64,000 nucleotides of DNA from CBDAPI01 sp965248635 (GCA_965248635.1 OZ252114.1:4340001-4404000), one strand, 5' to 3'. Shown: positions 27,701-36,834, counted from the first letter of the stretch. Notes: a model not told the origin generated them from the sequence alone. Numbers and translations are program-made.

Positions 27701-29404
27701 TTAACGCGGGGTCTTCGTGGACACTTTAAAGCGGTCGGTGACGTGAACCTTGCCTTCCCCGATCAAATCAGTGACCGTCAAAGCGATTTCATAGGGACCG
27801 TCCTGAAGCTCGCTCAAAGAGAACGGGTGCACCAGAACCACTCGCTGCGAAGAGAGGAACTGGATGGATTCTCCCTGATCGTCTACCTCCGCGAAAACCG
27901 GTCGGCCGTCACGACGAACCTCGTATTCCAGCTTGAGAGCCGGGCGCATCGTGGTCTGATCGAAAGCGGCGTTGTAGACCTGCAGGTAAAAATAGAGCTG
28001 ATCCGAGGGATCGAAAACTTTGCCCAGGCTGGGTCGAATGTGCAGGTCTCCCAGCACGAACATCTCATCCTGGTCCGCGGCGTTTTCCAATTGCCTGACG
28101 TACCTGGCAAGCAAAACGGAACTGGCTACCAGCTCGCTCTTTGGAGGGGGTGGAATCAGAGCCAGGCGGCGGACCCCGGTTTTTCCGCTGTTCAGGTCCT
28201 TGATCACGAGGTCCAGCTTGTATCGGCCCTTCCTTTCCAGGACCAGGATTCTTTGGAAGGCGGATCGGCCGCTCGCCACTCCCTCCTTAGCCGCCAGGTC
28301 CGCTTCGAACTCGTCGATGATCCGATTCGACAAACTGGTTACGATTCCATAAACGGCTACCCGAGCTCGACTGCCACTTGCTTCCTGCGCAAAAGTGAGT
28401 TCCCGGTTATCGATCTCGACATTGAGCGGCACCAGCGCCCGGTCTTTGTTCAGGTTGAAGTAATCGACGCGGTAAGTAAACGGCAGGTCGTCGAACCTCA
28501 CGTCGATCTCAACAAGACCCTTCAGGTCACGGTACTTCACGGGTGTCGCGCGCTGAATCTGAACATAGGTTTCGTATCGACCGAAGGGACGATCCCTCAC
28601 TCTCGGGGTAGCGTACTCGTTGTCAGAGCGAAAGTAACGATCGGCTTTGGAAACGTGGCCCTGCTCCTCGATGGTTGTGAGACCGAGCCCGGGGACATGG
28701 AGAAGAGCATCCTTTTCGTCCGGGTGAAACGACAGCCGGTATTGTCCGCTCAGGGTGGGATCGACAAACTCAATGAGGACATCGGTTCCGATCCCCTCAA
28801 CCCATCGGTATCTCCAGATCTCGAAGGGATGCGTAGAAGTCGTACCGCCCCCCTGGGAAGCAGGCCGCCTGTAGGTTCCTCCGGCGGGGTGGGATTCGAT
28901 CTCGGCGGGGGGACCGTGAATGATGTAAACGCGGCCCCGATCGGTATACCATCCAGGATCCCCACTGGCGAACCTCTCATTGGCATAGGCGATCCGGCGA
29001 TAGTGTTCTTCTTTGAACTCGTTGGCGCCACTGCGGGGATCCGGGTCTCTCCGAAACCAGAACTGCTCGATGAACTGCTCCTTCTCTTCCGATGTGGAAA
29101 GCTTCTGGAAGACCTTTCTCTCGTCCTCACTGATAATGTAAACGGCGTCCTCCTTCAGCCACTTCTTGAAGTAGTCTTCACTGTCCTCCTGGGACGCCGC
29201 CTGGCGGCCCTGCCGCTTGGACGTCTTGTCTTGAAAAGTAGCTTCCGTCCCGGCCCGAGTGAGACCAGCAAAGAGGCCAAAGAGCAGCACTAGATGAAGT
29301 AAGGGCGGAAAACTGAGAGAAGACACAGGGAGATTATAACCCAAAAACGCCCTTTCGTGGGGCGTTGGTAAATGAACCAGCCCGTCAGCCATCAAAGGCT
29401 CCAT
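27701..29404 (-). CDS. GWxTD domain-containing exported protein
   Basis: Up to 567 residues; the true start is unclear, since the first ~25 residues precede a hydrophobic signal-like stretch (P-P-L-L-H-L-V-L-L-F-G-L-F-A-G-L) and a GTG near residue 27 is an alternative. The GWxTD domain (residues ~80-220) includes F-W-x-R-R-D-P-D-P, the E-E-H-Y-R-R-I-A-Y-A-N-E-R-F block, and D-P-G-W-Y-T-D-R-G-R-V-Y-I; the name motif reads G-W-Y-T-D. The C-terminal half is a beta-sandwich. The family is characteristic of Acidobacteriota and related phyla; its function is unknown. Confidence 0.83.
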   Translation of the reverse strand: MEPLMADGLVHLPTPHERAFLGYNLPVSSLSFPPLLHLVLLFGLFAGLTRAGTEATFQDKTSKRQGRQAASQEDSEDYFKKWLKEDAVYIISEDERKVFQKLSTSEEKEQFIEQFWFRRDPDPRSGANEFKEEHYRRIAYANERFASGDPGWYTDRGRVYIIHGPPAEIESHPAGGTYRRPASQGGGTTSTHPFEIWRYRWVEGIGTDVLIEFVDPTLSGQYRLSFHPDEKDALLHVPGLGLTTIEEQGHVSKADRYFRSDNEYATPRVRDRPFGRYETYVQIQRATPVKYRDLKGLVEIDVRFDDLPFTYRVDYFNLNKDRALVPLNVEIDNRELTFAQEASGSRARVAVYGIVTSLSNRIIDEFEADLAAKEGVASGRSAFQRILVLERKGRYKLDLVIKDLNSGKTGVRRLALIPPPPKSELVASSVLLARYVRQLENAADQDEMFVLGDLHIRPSLGKVFDPSDQLYFYLQVYNAAFDQTTMRPALKLEYEVRRDGRPVFAEVDDQGESIQFLSSQRVVLVHPFSLSELQDGPYEIALTVTDLIGEGKVHVTDRFKVSTKTPR

Positions 29405-29535
29405 ACTTCCTCCAGATAGCGTAGGAAGTTTTCCCCCAGAATCTTGCAGATCCGAGGTCCGGACTCCCCGAAGCTCTCACCGTCGGCACACGGTTCTCGA
29501 TTCTGAAGGACAATTTCCAGCTGGGTGCCGGCCAT
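29392..29535 (-). pseudogene. C-terminal remnant of a peptidase M19 (membrane dipeptidase)
   Basis: About 47 residues end with R-I-C-K-I-L-G-E-N-F-L-R-Y-L-E-E-V-W, closely like the G-x-N-x-L-R-V-x-E-E-V-W tail of renal-type dipeptidases (M19). The ~300-residue catalytic barrel is missing. It overlaps the 5' end of the GWxTD frame by 13 bases. Confidence 0.5.
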
Positions 29536-29691
29536 TTGGTAGAATTTATCATAAATTAAAGAGGGAAGATTGTCATTTTCATCCTTACTGCCGGGGTGTC
29601 CGGCAACGGGCGGTGGAGCGTGAGCACGGCTTTTTTGGACATCGATGGACCGCTCTCGATTTGTCCGGTAAGATTTGCCAGGAGGCAAACT

Positions 29692-31026
29692 ATGATGAAC
29701 CATTGGAACAGGCGATTGCAGTGGAAATGTCTCGTGTGTCTCCTCCTGCCGTGGCTGTGGACTTCCGGCTTTGCTCACCAGGACAACCTGTTATCCACCG
29801 GCAAAATGACGAAGGTGAACTTGCAGGGGCTGACAGTTGGCCTGGGAGAGCCGATCCAGGTGACCGACACGTTCGGCCATGCCTGGTTTCCAACCCTGGC
29901 CAAATTCCCTTCCGGCGAATTGATGGTGACCTACGCCGTGTCACCTGATTCCAACGCAAATGCCTTTTCTGTTCTCGCCTTTCAGATTTCCAAAGATGGC
30001 GGCCAAAGCTGGGGCCACCGCTATGACATCATCCCGGAAATTCAACCAGCCATCTTTGTGCCTCAGGAGGAGGGATCTCTCCTGGCCATTTTAGCCCACC
30101 TTTACCTACCTGATCAGGAGGAGAGACACAACCTTCACGGCGTTTACACCCGCTTTGAGCAGGGTGGGCGCAGTGTAGTTATGGAACCGGCCGGCGTGCG
30201 GGTGGTGGACTGGCCTTGGCCGGTAGGCTTGTTTCCGAGCCGGATGCCCCGAACCAACTGGATTGCCCGACTCAAGTTTTGTGGCGACGCCCTCCAGATG
30301 GGTGATCGCCTCCTTGCCACCGGGTATATGAGGACCGGCGCGGACGGGGAAGTTCGATACGACTCAAAGGAAGAGAAGCTTATCAGCCTGCTGTTTGTTT
30401 CTGAAGATAAGGGACGGACGTGGCGCTACTTCTCAACCATCGCTGATCCTTTTGTTATGACCTCTGACTCCAGGAGGCGGGATCCTGAGGACCAGCGTTA
30501 CCAGGGTCGTCCCTGGCCTCAGGAACTGCTGGAAGCCAGTGAGACCTCGATAATCCAGCTGGCTGATGGAGATCTCATGGCTGTGTTTCGAGTTGGCCAT
30601 TTCTTGGACTTAGGTCGGGCCTACAGCAGCGACGGAGGCCGTTCCTGGACCCAGGCGGAGCCCATCCCCCCCTTCAGCGTGGAGCCGAGTATGGTTCGCA
30701 CCGAGAACAACACCATCGTGCTCTCCGCCGGCCGTCCCGGACTCCGTGTATGGTTTTCCACCGACCCGCGTGCAAAGACGTGGCAGGATATCGATATCCG
30801 CCAGCATCATAACCGCTGGGCTCTGGACGCTACCTATCGCATTTCCCAGCGCGGTGAAAGGGGCGGACGGGGTCAGACCACCTCTTACACCGAGATAGTG
30901 GAGATCTCGGCCAACCGGCTGTTGCTGGTGTACGATCGCGCTCCCTTCGGCTGGGATCCGACGCCAGTCGATTCCGGGGAGCGCAGTCGCGTTTTTGTTT
31001 TACCGATAGAGGTGCAACGCGATTGA
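29692..31026 (+). CDS. Secreted BNR-repeat sialidase-like protein, paralogue 2
   Basis: Start at 29692 after AGGAGG. The 444-residue product has a signal peptide (residues ~10-29) and Asp-boxes S-K-D-G-G-Q-S-W, S-E-D-K-G-R-T-W and S-S-D-G-G-R-S-W. It shares roughly half its residues with the protein at 18612, including W-G-H-R-Y-D, R-T-N-W-I-A-R, T-W-R-Y-F-S-T-I and F-S-T-D-P-R. It carries an extra ~20-residue charged loop near residues 255-285. A likely exported glycan-binding or glycan-cleaving protein. The stand-alone position and the remnant upstream suggest a duplication from the 18.6 kb locus. Confidence 0.8.
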   Translation: MMNHWNRRLQWKCLVCLLLPWLWTSGFAHQDNLLSTGKMTKVNLQGLTVGLGEPIQVTDTFGHAWFPTLAKFPSGELMVTYAVSPDSNANAFSVLAFQISKDGGQSWGHRYDIIPEIQPAIFVPQEEGSLLAILAHLYLPDQEERHNLHGVYTRFEQGGRSVVMEPAGVRVVDWPWPVGLFPSRMPRTNWIARLKFCGDALQMGDRLLATGYMRTGADGEVRYDSKEEKLISLLFVSEDKGRTWRYFSTIADPFVMTSDSRRRDPEDQRYQGRPWPQELLEASETSIIQLADGDLMAVFRVGHFLDLGRAYSSDGGRSWTQAEPIPPFSVEPSMVRTENNTIVLSAGRPGLRVWFSTDPRAKTWQDIDIRQHHNRWALDATYRISQRGERGGRGQTTSYTEIVEISANRLLLVYDRAPFGWDPTPVDSGERSRVFVLPIEVQRD

Positions 31027-31587
31027 AGTTCCGCGGACACTCCACTCATTCCACGACTACCGGCTCGCAGCCTAGTCGTTAGTTCCTGAATTGCCAACGC
31101 CACTGTCCATCCTTTTCTGTGTCTGCCTGCACCGAGAGAACGTTCGATCCCTCAGCAGGACGTTCTTGACTCACCGTTCTGGGGGCGCATTGCCATAGTT
31201 TCGTGGTCAGCACGGCTTGAGATCCACCACGGATCCCATGTTTGCGGACCACGGGCCGCCCACGGGAGGTTCAAAGCTCGAGATGTACTCGAGTGGCGTT
31301 CGGGGTCTTTCTCCTGTGGGTTTTGTGTGGAATCGGCTTTTTTCTCGGACAAAACCGCGACCTCGCCGGCAAAGAGAAGCAAGGCAGGACCAAGCATGTC
31401 ATCTACACCGGTTCTAGCTGCGTCACTGCGGTGGCGTCGGATTTCACCGGGGCTATAATCTCGACTAAGTGTCGGTCGTTTGAGGCGAAAGCAGATGATT
31501 TCAACGACCGGCTGAGTTCGTCCTTTCTTGGGGAGCAGCTATATGACTGGAAACGTACGGAGTGGGGAATCACTTGAGGAATTGTGT
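31027..31587. other. Gene-free interval with possible gene scraps
   Basis: No complete gene is seen. On the minus strand a ~40-residue tail ending D-G-Q-W-R-W-Q-F-R-N and a stop (about 31078-31205) looks like the end of a lost gene. On the plus strand a hydrophobic leader-like stretch (F-G-V-F-L-L-W-V-L-C-G-I-G-F-F-L) at about 31280-31350 may be a lost signal peptide. Neither can be named. Confidence 0.35.
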
Positions 31588-31743
31588 ATGCGCATCTCGA
31601 TAAGATTGGTTCCTCTTTTCTTCCTATTAACCGCGCCGTCGTGCGGGATGATGGAAACCGGCGAGGAATCCCTTCAGCACTTTCTTCCGCGGTTGAAGCC
31701 CCTTGAGCCCCTGGCAGCTTTGAGGTCCTTTGAGGTCCTTTGA
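31588..31743 (+). pseudogene. Detached lipoprotein leader of the PVC-type haem protein
   Basis: The ATG at 31588 has GAGGA upstream and starts a 51-residue frame with a hydrophobic leader and lipobox-like T-A-P-S-C-G, ending A-A-L-R-S-F-E-V-L and a stop. The next frame restarts with the same L-R-S-F-E-V and continues A-E-G-F-Y-L-E-L. A 10-bp unit (TTTGAGGTCC, 31719-31746, nearly three copies) separates them; removing one copy fuses both frames perfectly. Confidence 0.75.
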
Positions 31744-34639
31744 GGTGGCCGAGGGATTCTATTTGGAACTTGTTGCAGCAGAACCGCAGGTTGCCGACCC
31801 GATCGCTATGGCCTTCGACGAGAACGGGAGGATATACGTTGCCGAGATGCATGGTTACCCTGATGATGGGCCGCCAGGTGGGGGCCCTGCCGGGCGAGTG
31901 CGTCTGCTCGAGAACAGGGACGGAGACGGGCAATTCGAGAAAAGCACAATCTTTGCCGACGGAGTTCCTTGGCCGAGTGGGATTGCGTGTTGGAAGGGAG
32001 GGGTGTTCGTGGCTGCCGCGCCAGACATTTTTTACATGAAAGATACTGACGGCGATGGTGTGGCCGACCTTCGACGTGTCATTCTCACTGGGTTTGGCAT
32101 AGGTGAGTCGTATGCCACTGTGAACAACCTGAAATGGAGTTTGGATCACCTGATCTATGGAGCAAGCTCCTATAACGGTGGAGAAGTTCGTCCTGCTGGT
32201 GAGCCTGACAGCGAGGCGATCTCCGTGCGGGGCCGCGATTTCCACTTCGATCCTGTCAGCGGCAGATTCGAGGCGATTGAAGGGACAGCGGGCGAGTTCG
32301 GCAACTGTTTCGACGACTGGGGCAATCGATTCGTTGCCAATGCATATACCCCGATCATTCATGCCGTTGTGCCGGCTCGCTATGTCGAACGCAGCCCCCA
32401 CCTTGCGGTGTCACAGCTTGCAAACACGAATGTGTTTCAGTCCGATCGGCGCCTCTTCCCGATTAGTGAACCGGAGCCGTGGCGAGTAGTTCGCCAAAAG
32501 TACTGGAGCCGCTGGGTGGACTCCACCCATGAAATGCGTGCCGGCCGATTTCCCCCTCACGAGCTGGCCCCCCAAGGGTACATTACCGCCGCGGCGGGCC
32601 TCGAAATCTATCGCGGGTCGGTTTACCCCGAATCTTTTCAGGCCAACGCCTTCAGCGCTGAGCCTGCAGGCAACCTTGTCATCCGCATGGTCCTGGATAC
32701 CGCAGGAGCTAGCTTCATAGCCCGGCGGGCGAACACGAAAAAAGAGTTTATTGCCTCGCACGACAACTGGTTTCGGCCGGTCAACTTCGTGAACGGACCC
32801 GACGGCTGTCTCTACGTGTTAGACATGTATCGCGAGGTCATCGAAGATCGAAGCGCCATTCCCGAGGATATTCTGGAGAACATTGACCTCTACGCAGGAC
32901 AAGATCGAGGCCGAATCTATCGAATCGTACCGGACGGATTCCGGCGACCAGCTCCGCCCCAGCTAGGAGCGGCGAGTACAGAACAACTAGTGAGTGCGCT
33001 GGAGCATCCGGAGGGCTGGTGGCGAGAGACAGCACATCGCTTATTGTTTGAACGACAGGACCGAACGGCCGTAGCTGCACTCAAGAAACTGGTAGAGACC
33101 TCACATTTAGGAAAGGCGCGCCTGCATGCCCTCTGGTCCCTTAAAGGTCTGGATGCCCTGGATGAACCAACCGTGCTCGAGGCCCTCAATGACGCGCATC
33201 CAGGGGTGCGACACAATGTTGTGCGCTTGGCGGAGACCTATCTTGAGGAGTGGCCGGCTGTTCGCGACAAAGTACTTACGCTGACCGGACATGACAATCC
33301 GCGGGTCCGTTTTCAGACGGCCCTAACTCTGTCGCTGGTGAAGCAGAGTGGAGCCATTAGAGCTCTTGCGCAGATAGCGCGCCGCGACCCTGCTGATCAG
33401 TGGATTCGCACAGCAGTTCTGACGGGCGTGGCCACCCGTTCCGCGATGCTGTTCAATGTGTTAGTGCGTGACCAAGCGTTTCTGCGCCACCCTGCAGCTC
33501 CTACTTTTCTTAAGGAGCTGGCCACCCTCGTCGGAGCGAGGAACAGACCGGATGAAATCTTGAGTGTTCTGAAGGTGAACCACAATCCTTTGCTGGTCGA
33601 ACAATCAGAGATCCGGCTGGGTACTTTGTCAGGGGTGGCCGATGGTCTTGTGCGTTCTGGCGGTTCACTCCAGAACCTGCTTCGCCAGTCTGGAGCAAGT
33701 CAGCCATCACTGAAGGGGATGTTGAATCAGTTTTTCGAGGAAGCTCAACGAATCGCGAGAGAGCGCCACGGAGAGGCCGGTGAGCGTTTGGAGGCGATTC
33801 GACTGCTGGGTCATGCCCCTTATGCGACGACTATGAGAGGGCTCCGGGAGCTGTTAACACCCGAAGAGTCTAGCCAAATCCAACTGGCTGTGGTCCGTGC
33901 GTTGTCGGAGCAGCCCGGAGCTGAAGTAGGCCAGTTGCTTGTGGAGCGATGGCGCAGCTTGAGTCCGCGTGTGCGAAGTGAGGTGGCGGAAGCCCTGTTC
34001 AGCCGAGCTGATCGCTTGCCAGCTCTGCTAGATGGTGTGGAAGGGGAGTTGGTGCCGATCACCCATCTAGATTCCCTGCGCCGGCAGACTCTCCTCCAGC
34101 ACCCAGATCCGGCCATCCGTCAACGGGCGGAAAAACTCCTATCCGATCAGCAAGTCGAGAGCCGTAAACTGGTGCTTGAACGGTATCGCACTGCCCTGAA
34201 ACTGCAGACCAATCCCGATCGAGGAGCCAAAGTGTTCGAAGCGAAGTGTGCTACCTGTCATCGAGTCAGTGGACAAGGACGAGGGTACGATGTTGGACCT
34301 GATCTCGACGGCGTACAGAGTCGATCGTCAGAAGAACTCCTAGTCAATATTCTAGACCCGAATGCTCAGGTCCAGTCCAACTACACAAACTACAGGTTGG
34401 ATACGATCGAGGGGCGAATCCTGACTGGTATCATCGCCCGGGAAACGCCCATCACCGTAACCCTTCAACGGGCAGAAGGCGTCGAAGACGTTGTCCTTCG
34501 ATCGAGCATCAACGAGCTTACCTCCATGGGCCTGTCGTTGATGCCCGAAGGGCTGGAGAAGGATATCGGTCTTCAGGAGATGGCCGATCTCATCAGCTTT
34601 CTTCGGTCGACTCGCAAAGCGTCACCGGGAGAAAAATGA
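31730..34639 (+). CDS. PVC-type haem-binding CxxCH protein with propeller and HEAT domains
   Basis: The 969-residue frame (TTG at 31730) lacks its own export signal, which is encoded out of frame at 31588-31743. Residues ~1-390 are a membrane-bound-dehydrogenase/NHL-like propeller (A-M-A-F-D-E-N-G-R-I-Y-V-A-E-M). Residues ~410-820 are HEAT repeats. The C-terminal ~150 residues form a cytochrome c domain with C-A-T-C-H-R-V-S-G-Q-G, a Y-D-V-G-P-D-L loop and L-S-L-M-P-E-G-L, giving a likely Met haem ligand. This architecture is common in Planctomycetota, Verrucomicrobiota and Acidobacteriota; the substrate is unknown, possibly periplasmic sugar oxidation. The leader frameshift may abolish export or switch it. 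Confidence 0.85.
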   Translation: MRSFEVAEGFYLELVAAEPQVADPIAMAFDENGRIYVAEMHGYPDDGPPGGGPAGRVRLLENRDGDGQFEKSTIFADGVPWPSGIACWKGGVFVAAAPDIFYMKDTDGDGVADLRRVILTGFGIGESYATVNNLKWSLDHLIYGASSYNGGEVRPAGEPDSEAISVRGRDFHFDPVSGRFEAIEGTAGEFGNCFDDWGNRFVANAYTPIIHAVVPARYVERSPHLAVSQLANTNVFQSDRRLFPISEPEPWRVVRQKYWSRWVDSTHEMRAGRFPPHELAPQGYITAAAGLEIYRGSVYPESFQANAFSAEPAGNLVIRMVLDTAGASFIARRANTKKEFIASHDNWFRPVNFVNGPDGCLYVLDMYREVIEDRSAIPEDILENIDLYAGQDRGRIYRIVPDGFRRPAPPQLGAASTEQLVSALEHPEGWWRETAHRLLFERQDRTAVAALKKLVETSHLGKARLHALWSLKGLDALDEPTVLEALNDAHPGVRHNVVRLAETYLEEWPAVRDKVLTLTGHDNPRVRFQTALTLSLVKQSGAIRALAQIARRDPADQWIRTAVLTGVATRSAMLFNVLVRDQAFLRHPAAPTFLKELATLVGARNRPDEILSVLKVNHNPLLVEQSEIRLGTLSGVADGLVRSGGSLQNLLRQSGASQPSLKGMLNQFFEEAQRIARERHGEAGERLEAIRLLGHAPYATTMRGLRELLTPEESSQIQLAVVRALSEQPGAEVGQLLVERWRSLSPRVRSEVAEALFSRADRLPALLDGVEGELVPITHLDSLRRQTLLQHPDPAIRQRAEKLLSDQQVESRKLVLERYRTALKLQTNPDRGAKVFEAKCATCHRVSGQGRGYDVGPDLDGVQSRSSEELLVNILDPNAQVQSNYTNYRLDTIEGRILTGIIARETPITVTLQRAEGVEDVVLRSSINELTSMGLSLMPEGLEKDIGLQEMADLISFLRSTRKASPGEK

Positions 34640-34751
34640 TCCCCTCCTAGCCCGCATTTCTCATGATGTGAAGAAGAGTGTGGCCTGGTGTGATTGATTT
34701 GGACGGTCCCGAACTATTGTCGTTTTGGGAAGAGGGAGCGTGACAGCATAG

Positions 34752-34826
34752 AAGCCATCAAGGTGGACACGGCTGCGTAATCTGCAAAACCTTCATTCAA
34801 CGGTTCGAGTCCGGTCGCCGCCTCCA
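34752..34826 (+). pseudogene. tRNA-Cys(GCA)-like remnant, intact 3' half
   Basis: The stretch from about 34781 reads CTGCAAA (anticodon GCA), then ACCTT, the T arm AACGG-TTCGAGT-CCGGT, acceptor strand CGCCGCC, T and CCA, as in tRNA-Cys. The 5' half is not complementary: the anticodon-stem 5' strand is GTAAT rather than AAGGT, and no GGCGGCG acceptor strand is present upstream. This is the pattern of a tRNA 3' end displaced by site-specific integration. Confidence 0.5.
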
Positions 34827-34923
34827 ACTGCCCGGATCTTTTCGTTCAACACTGAAGTCAAGCCGGCCAAACGCGATCTAAGGAGTTGAGCCCCGTCGAC
34901 ATACATGTCATACTCGTATATCG

Positions 34924-35000
34924 AGGAAGACTAGTGAATCGTCTGTTTGCTTGCTTGGTCCCCGGAACCAGAGGCCGCAGGTTCGAATCCTGCCGGGCGT
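34924..35000 (+). pseudogene. tRNA-Arg(CCG)-like remnant, intact 3' half
   Basis: From about 34951 it has a paired anticodon arm TTGGT-CCCCGGA-ACCAG, a T arm GCAGG-TTCGAAT-CCTGC, acceptor strand CGGGCGT, A and CCA. The expected ACGCCCG acceptor 5' strand and a normal D arm are missing, and position 33 is C rather than U. It is probably a second displaced tRNA 3' half. Confidence 0.5.
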
Positions 35001-35059
35001 ACCAGTTATTTTTCAATAACTTACGCCGATCCGCGATCGCCGGGCAAGAAGGGCAAGCC

Positions 35060-35610
35060 CCCGAGACCGACCGCGTGTCGGAGCTTGTATCCGGCCGCGA
35101 CTGGCTCTTTGAAGGGAACAGCTACTACATCGATACGTCCCACCTCTCATCGGTGGTTCAGATGAGTCCGGAGCTGACCAACCCGCAGACCTTGAAGCGA
35201 GTCGTTGAGCTGACCGACTACGGCAAGCGCCTCTCTTCGATGTTTCAGTTCAAGGGCACCCGCCGTTTGAGGACGTCTATGTCGACCACGGCATCTATTT
35301 GCGCGCTCTCTTGGGCGAAGACGTTGAAGCGGGTATCGCACGCTTCCGAGACAAGGTCGCCTCGAGCGATCCACAGGAGGTCGGCTACGCTCCGGCAGAG
35401 GTTCTCGTTAAGCTCTTGGTCCGCCTCGAGCGCTACCGCGAAGCCGTAGATGTGTCCCGCCAGTACTTGCGTGACGCCAATCCCAACGAGCTGAGTTGCC
35501 CCTCGACTGTGCAGTTATGCCAGCTTGCCGGAGATTACCAGCAGCTCGGCGAGCTAGCCCGCGAAAAAGGTGACTTGTTGAGTTTCACAGCCGCGGCCCT
35601 GCAGACCTAG
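35060..35610 (+). pseudogene. C-terminal remnant of a conserved helical-repeat protein, frameshifted
   Basis: The first frame gives R-D-W-L-F-E-G-N-S-Y-Y-I-D-T-S-H-L-S-S-V-V-Q and V-E-L-T-D-Y-G-K-R-L-S-S-M-F-Q-F-K-G; after a one-base shift near 35258 the second gives F-E-D-V-Y-V-D-H-G-I-Y-L and then helical repeats to L-A-R-E-K-G-D-L-L-S-F. The two parts clearly belong to one TPR-like protein whose N-terminus is missing. I do not know its function. It lies between tRNA remnants and an IS6 element. Confidence 0.55.
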
Positions 35611-35738
35611 CGGCAAGCAGCAAACGCATGACCAGCCCAAAATAGGTGTCCAAAGATCGCTGGCCCACTTCAGGAATTGTGGGGGCCGCCGTGGGCTGGG
35701 TAGAATCTTGGTATTGTAAGCGAAGCCTGACAGCTGAA

Positions 35739-36479
35739 GGTACTGTTCAAGTTGAGCGGCAGTCGGCGACAATGCAGCAATGGAACCAAACTATCGAGGT
35801 CACCGTTTCCCAGCGGAAATCATCAGTCATGCGGTCTGGCTCTATCACCGCTTCACCCTAAGCTTGCGAGACGTGGAGGATCTGCTGGCCGAGCGAGGGA
35901 TCATCGTCTCCTACGAGGCCATCCGCTTCTGGTGTGTGAAGTTCGGGCCAGGCTACGCCCGCTCGATCCGAAAGAAGCAAGGCCGTCTGGGCGACATCTG
36001 GCACGTCGATGAGCTGTTCGTAAAGATTCAGGGAGAGCAGCTCTACCTGTGGCGAGCGGTTGATCAAGACGGTGATGTTTTGGATATTCTGGTGACCAAA
36101 CGTCGGGACAAGCGAGCTGCTCAACAGTTCTTTCGCAAAGTGTTGAAGGGACAAGGCAAACCTCCGTGGAGACTGATCACCGACCAGCTCGGGAGCTATC
36201 GTGCTGCCCATCGTGAGGTTTTTCCTTCAATCGAGCATCGAACACGTCAATATGAGAACAACCGAGCTGAGGTTTCCCATCAACATACCCGGGAGCAAGA
36301 GAGGCAGATGCGACGCTTCAAATCGATAATCCAAGCCCAACGGTTCCTCGCCGTCCACGGTCAAGTTCAGAATCTGTTCCGAGTTGGTCGACACCACCTG
36401 AAGGCAGTTCATCATCGACTGCTTCGCGACCGCGCTTTTGCCGACTGGAGAGAGGCCTGTGCCCGCTGAGCAGAACACC
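35739..36479 (+). mobile_element. IS6-family insertion sequence
   Basis: About 741 bp with a single transposase. Related ends are visible: GGTACTGTTC...AGCGGC at the left (35739-35760) and, reverse-complemented, GGTGTTC...AGCGGGC at the right (36459-36479). The right end abuts a truncated cytochrome gene read from the opposite strand, so the element likely interrupted it. A target duplication cannot be confirmed because the left flank is from a different gene. Confidence 0.65.
35780..36469 (+). CDS. IS6-family DDE transposase
   Basis: A 229-residue transposase of normal length for IS6/IS26. The catalytic residues fit: Asp in W-H-V-D-E-L-F, Asp in L-I-T-D-Q-L-G-S and Glu in N-N-R-A-E-V-S-H-Q-H-T-R-E-Q-E-R. 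The N-terminus has the usual V-W-L-Y-H-R-F-x-L-S-L-R-D-V-E block. The frame is intact, so the element may be active. IS6 elements move by replicative co-integrate formation and often carry or delete neighbouring DNA, consistent with the truncated genes on both sides. Confidence 0.9.
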   Translation: MEPNYRGHRFPAEIISHAVWLYHRFTLSLRDVEDLLAERGIIVSYEAIRFWCVKFGPGYARSIRKKQGRLGDIWHVDELFVKIQGEQLYLWRAVDQDGDVLDILVTKRRDKRAAQQFFRKVLKGQGKPPWRLITDQLGSYRAAHREVFPSIEHRTRQYENNRAEVSHQHTREQERQMRRFKSIIQAQRFLAVHGQVQNLFRVGRHHLKAVHHRLLRDRAFADWREACAR

Positions 36480-36753
36480 ACTGGAGCGGCGTCTGTCTCC
36501 GAATCGCTTGGCCGACCTTAACTTGAACAGAACCCACCGCAGGCCCCGAACCACCACCTTTCAGCACACTCTCAGGAGTCCTGAGGTCGAGGCCTGCCTG
36601 CCGGATGCCGTCGCCGTGACAGAAAAAACAATTGTTTTCGAATACGGGGAGAATGTCGGATTCAAAGCGAGGAGCCGTCTGGGCTCTTCCCGTCAAGGGA
36701 GCCAATAGTGAACCTATTAGCAGCCCCATTGAAAGAACAGTCGGCAATCTCAT
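36480..36753 (-). pseudogene. DUF1549/DUF1553-type planctomycete cytochrome protein, N-terminal fragment
   Basis: From the ATG at 36753 it has a signal peptide (~residues 6-24, ending G-R-A-Q) and the PSCyt1 haem domain opening I-L-P-V-F-E-N-N-C-F-F-C-H-G, then G-L-D-L-R-T-P-E-S-V-L-K-G-G-G-S-G-P-A-V. Similarity ends near 36520, just before the IS6 right end. The usual protein is ~800-1000 residues, so over 90 percent is missing. Confidence 0.7.
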
Positions 36754-36834
36754 TCTCAGGTATCAAGAATGATAACTTTCGGTCTTTGCCGTTTCAACTG
36801 AGCTTCTGAGCTCTGAGCTGGCCCTGCGGCAACA

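Larger units (their letters stand above)
34640..35059. other. Gene-free interval with two tRNA 3'-half remnants
   Basis: No protein gene is supported. It contains the tRNA-Cys-like and tRNA-Arg-like remnants listed separately, and leads into a decayed gene at 35060. Confidence 0.5.

Noticed and set aside
27743..29293. 516-residue frame antisense to the GWxTD gene
   Set aside because: It has no signal, motif or ribosome site, and the opposite strand carries a clear GWxTD domain; it is an antisense shadow.
31242..31577. 111-residue plus-strand gene
   Set aside because: Only the hydrophobic stretch is gene-like; no ribosome site, no family, and the C-terminal part looks random.
34752..35000. 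Two functional tRNA genes
   Set aside because: The 3' halves are good, but the acceptor and D-arm 5' strands do not pair, so cloverleaves cannot form.
36412..36479. Continuation of the cytochrome fragment across the IS6 end
   Set aside because: The frame runs into IS sequence by chance; similarity to the cytochrome family ends near 36520.
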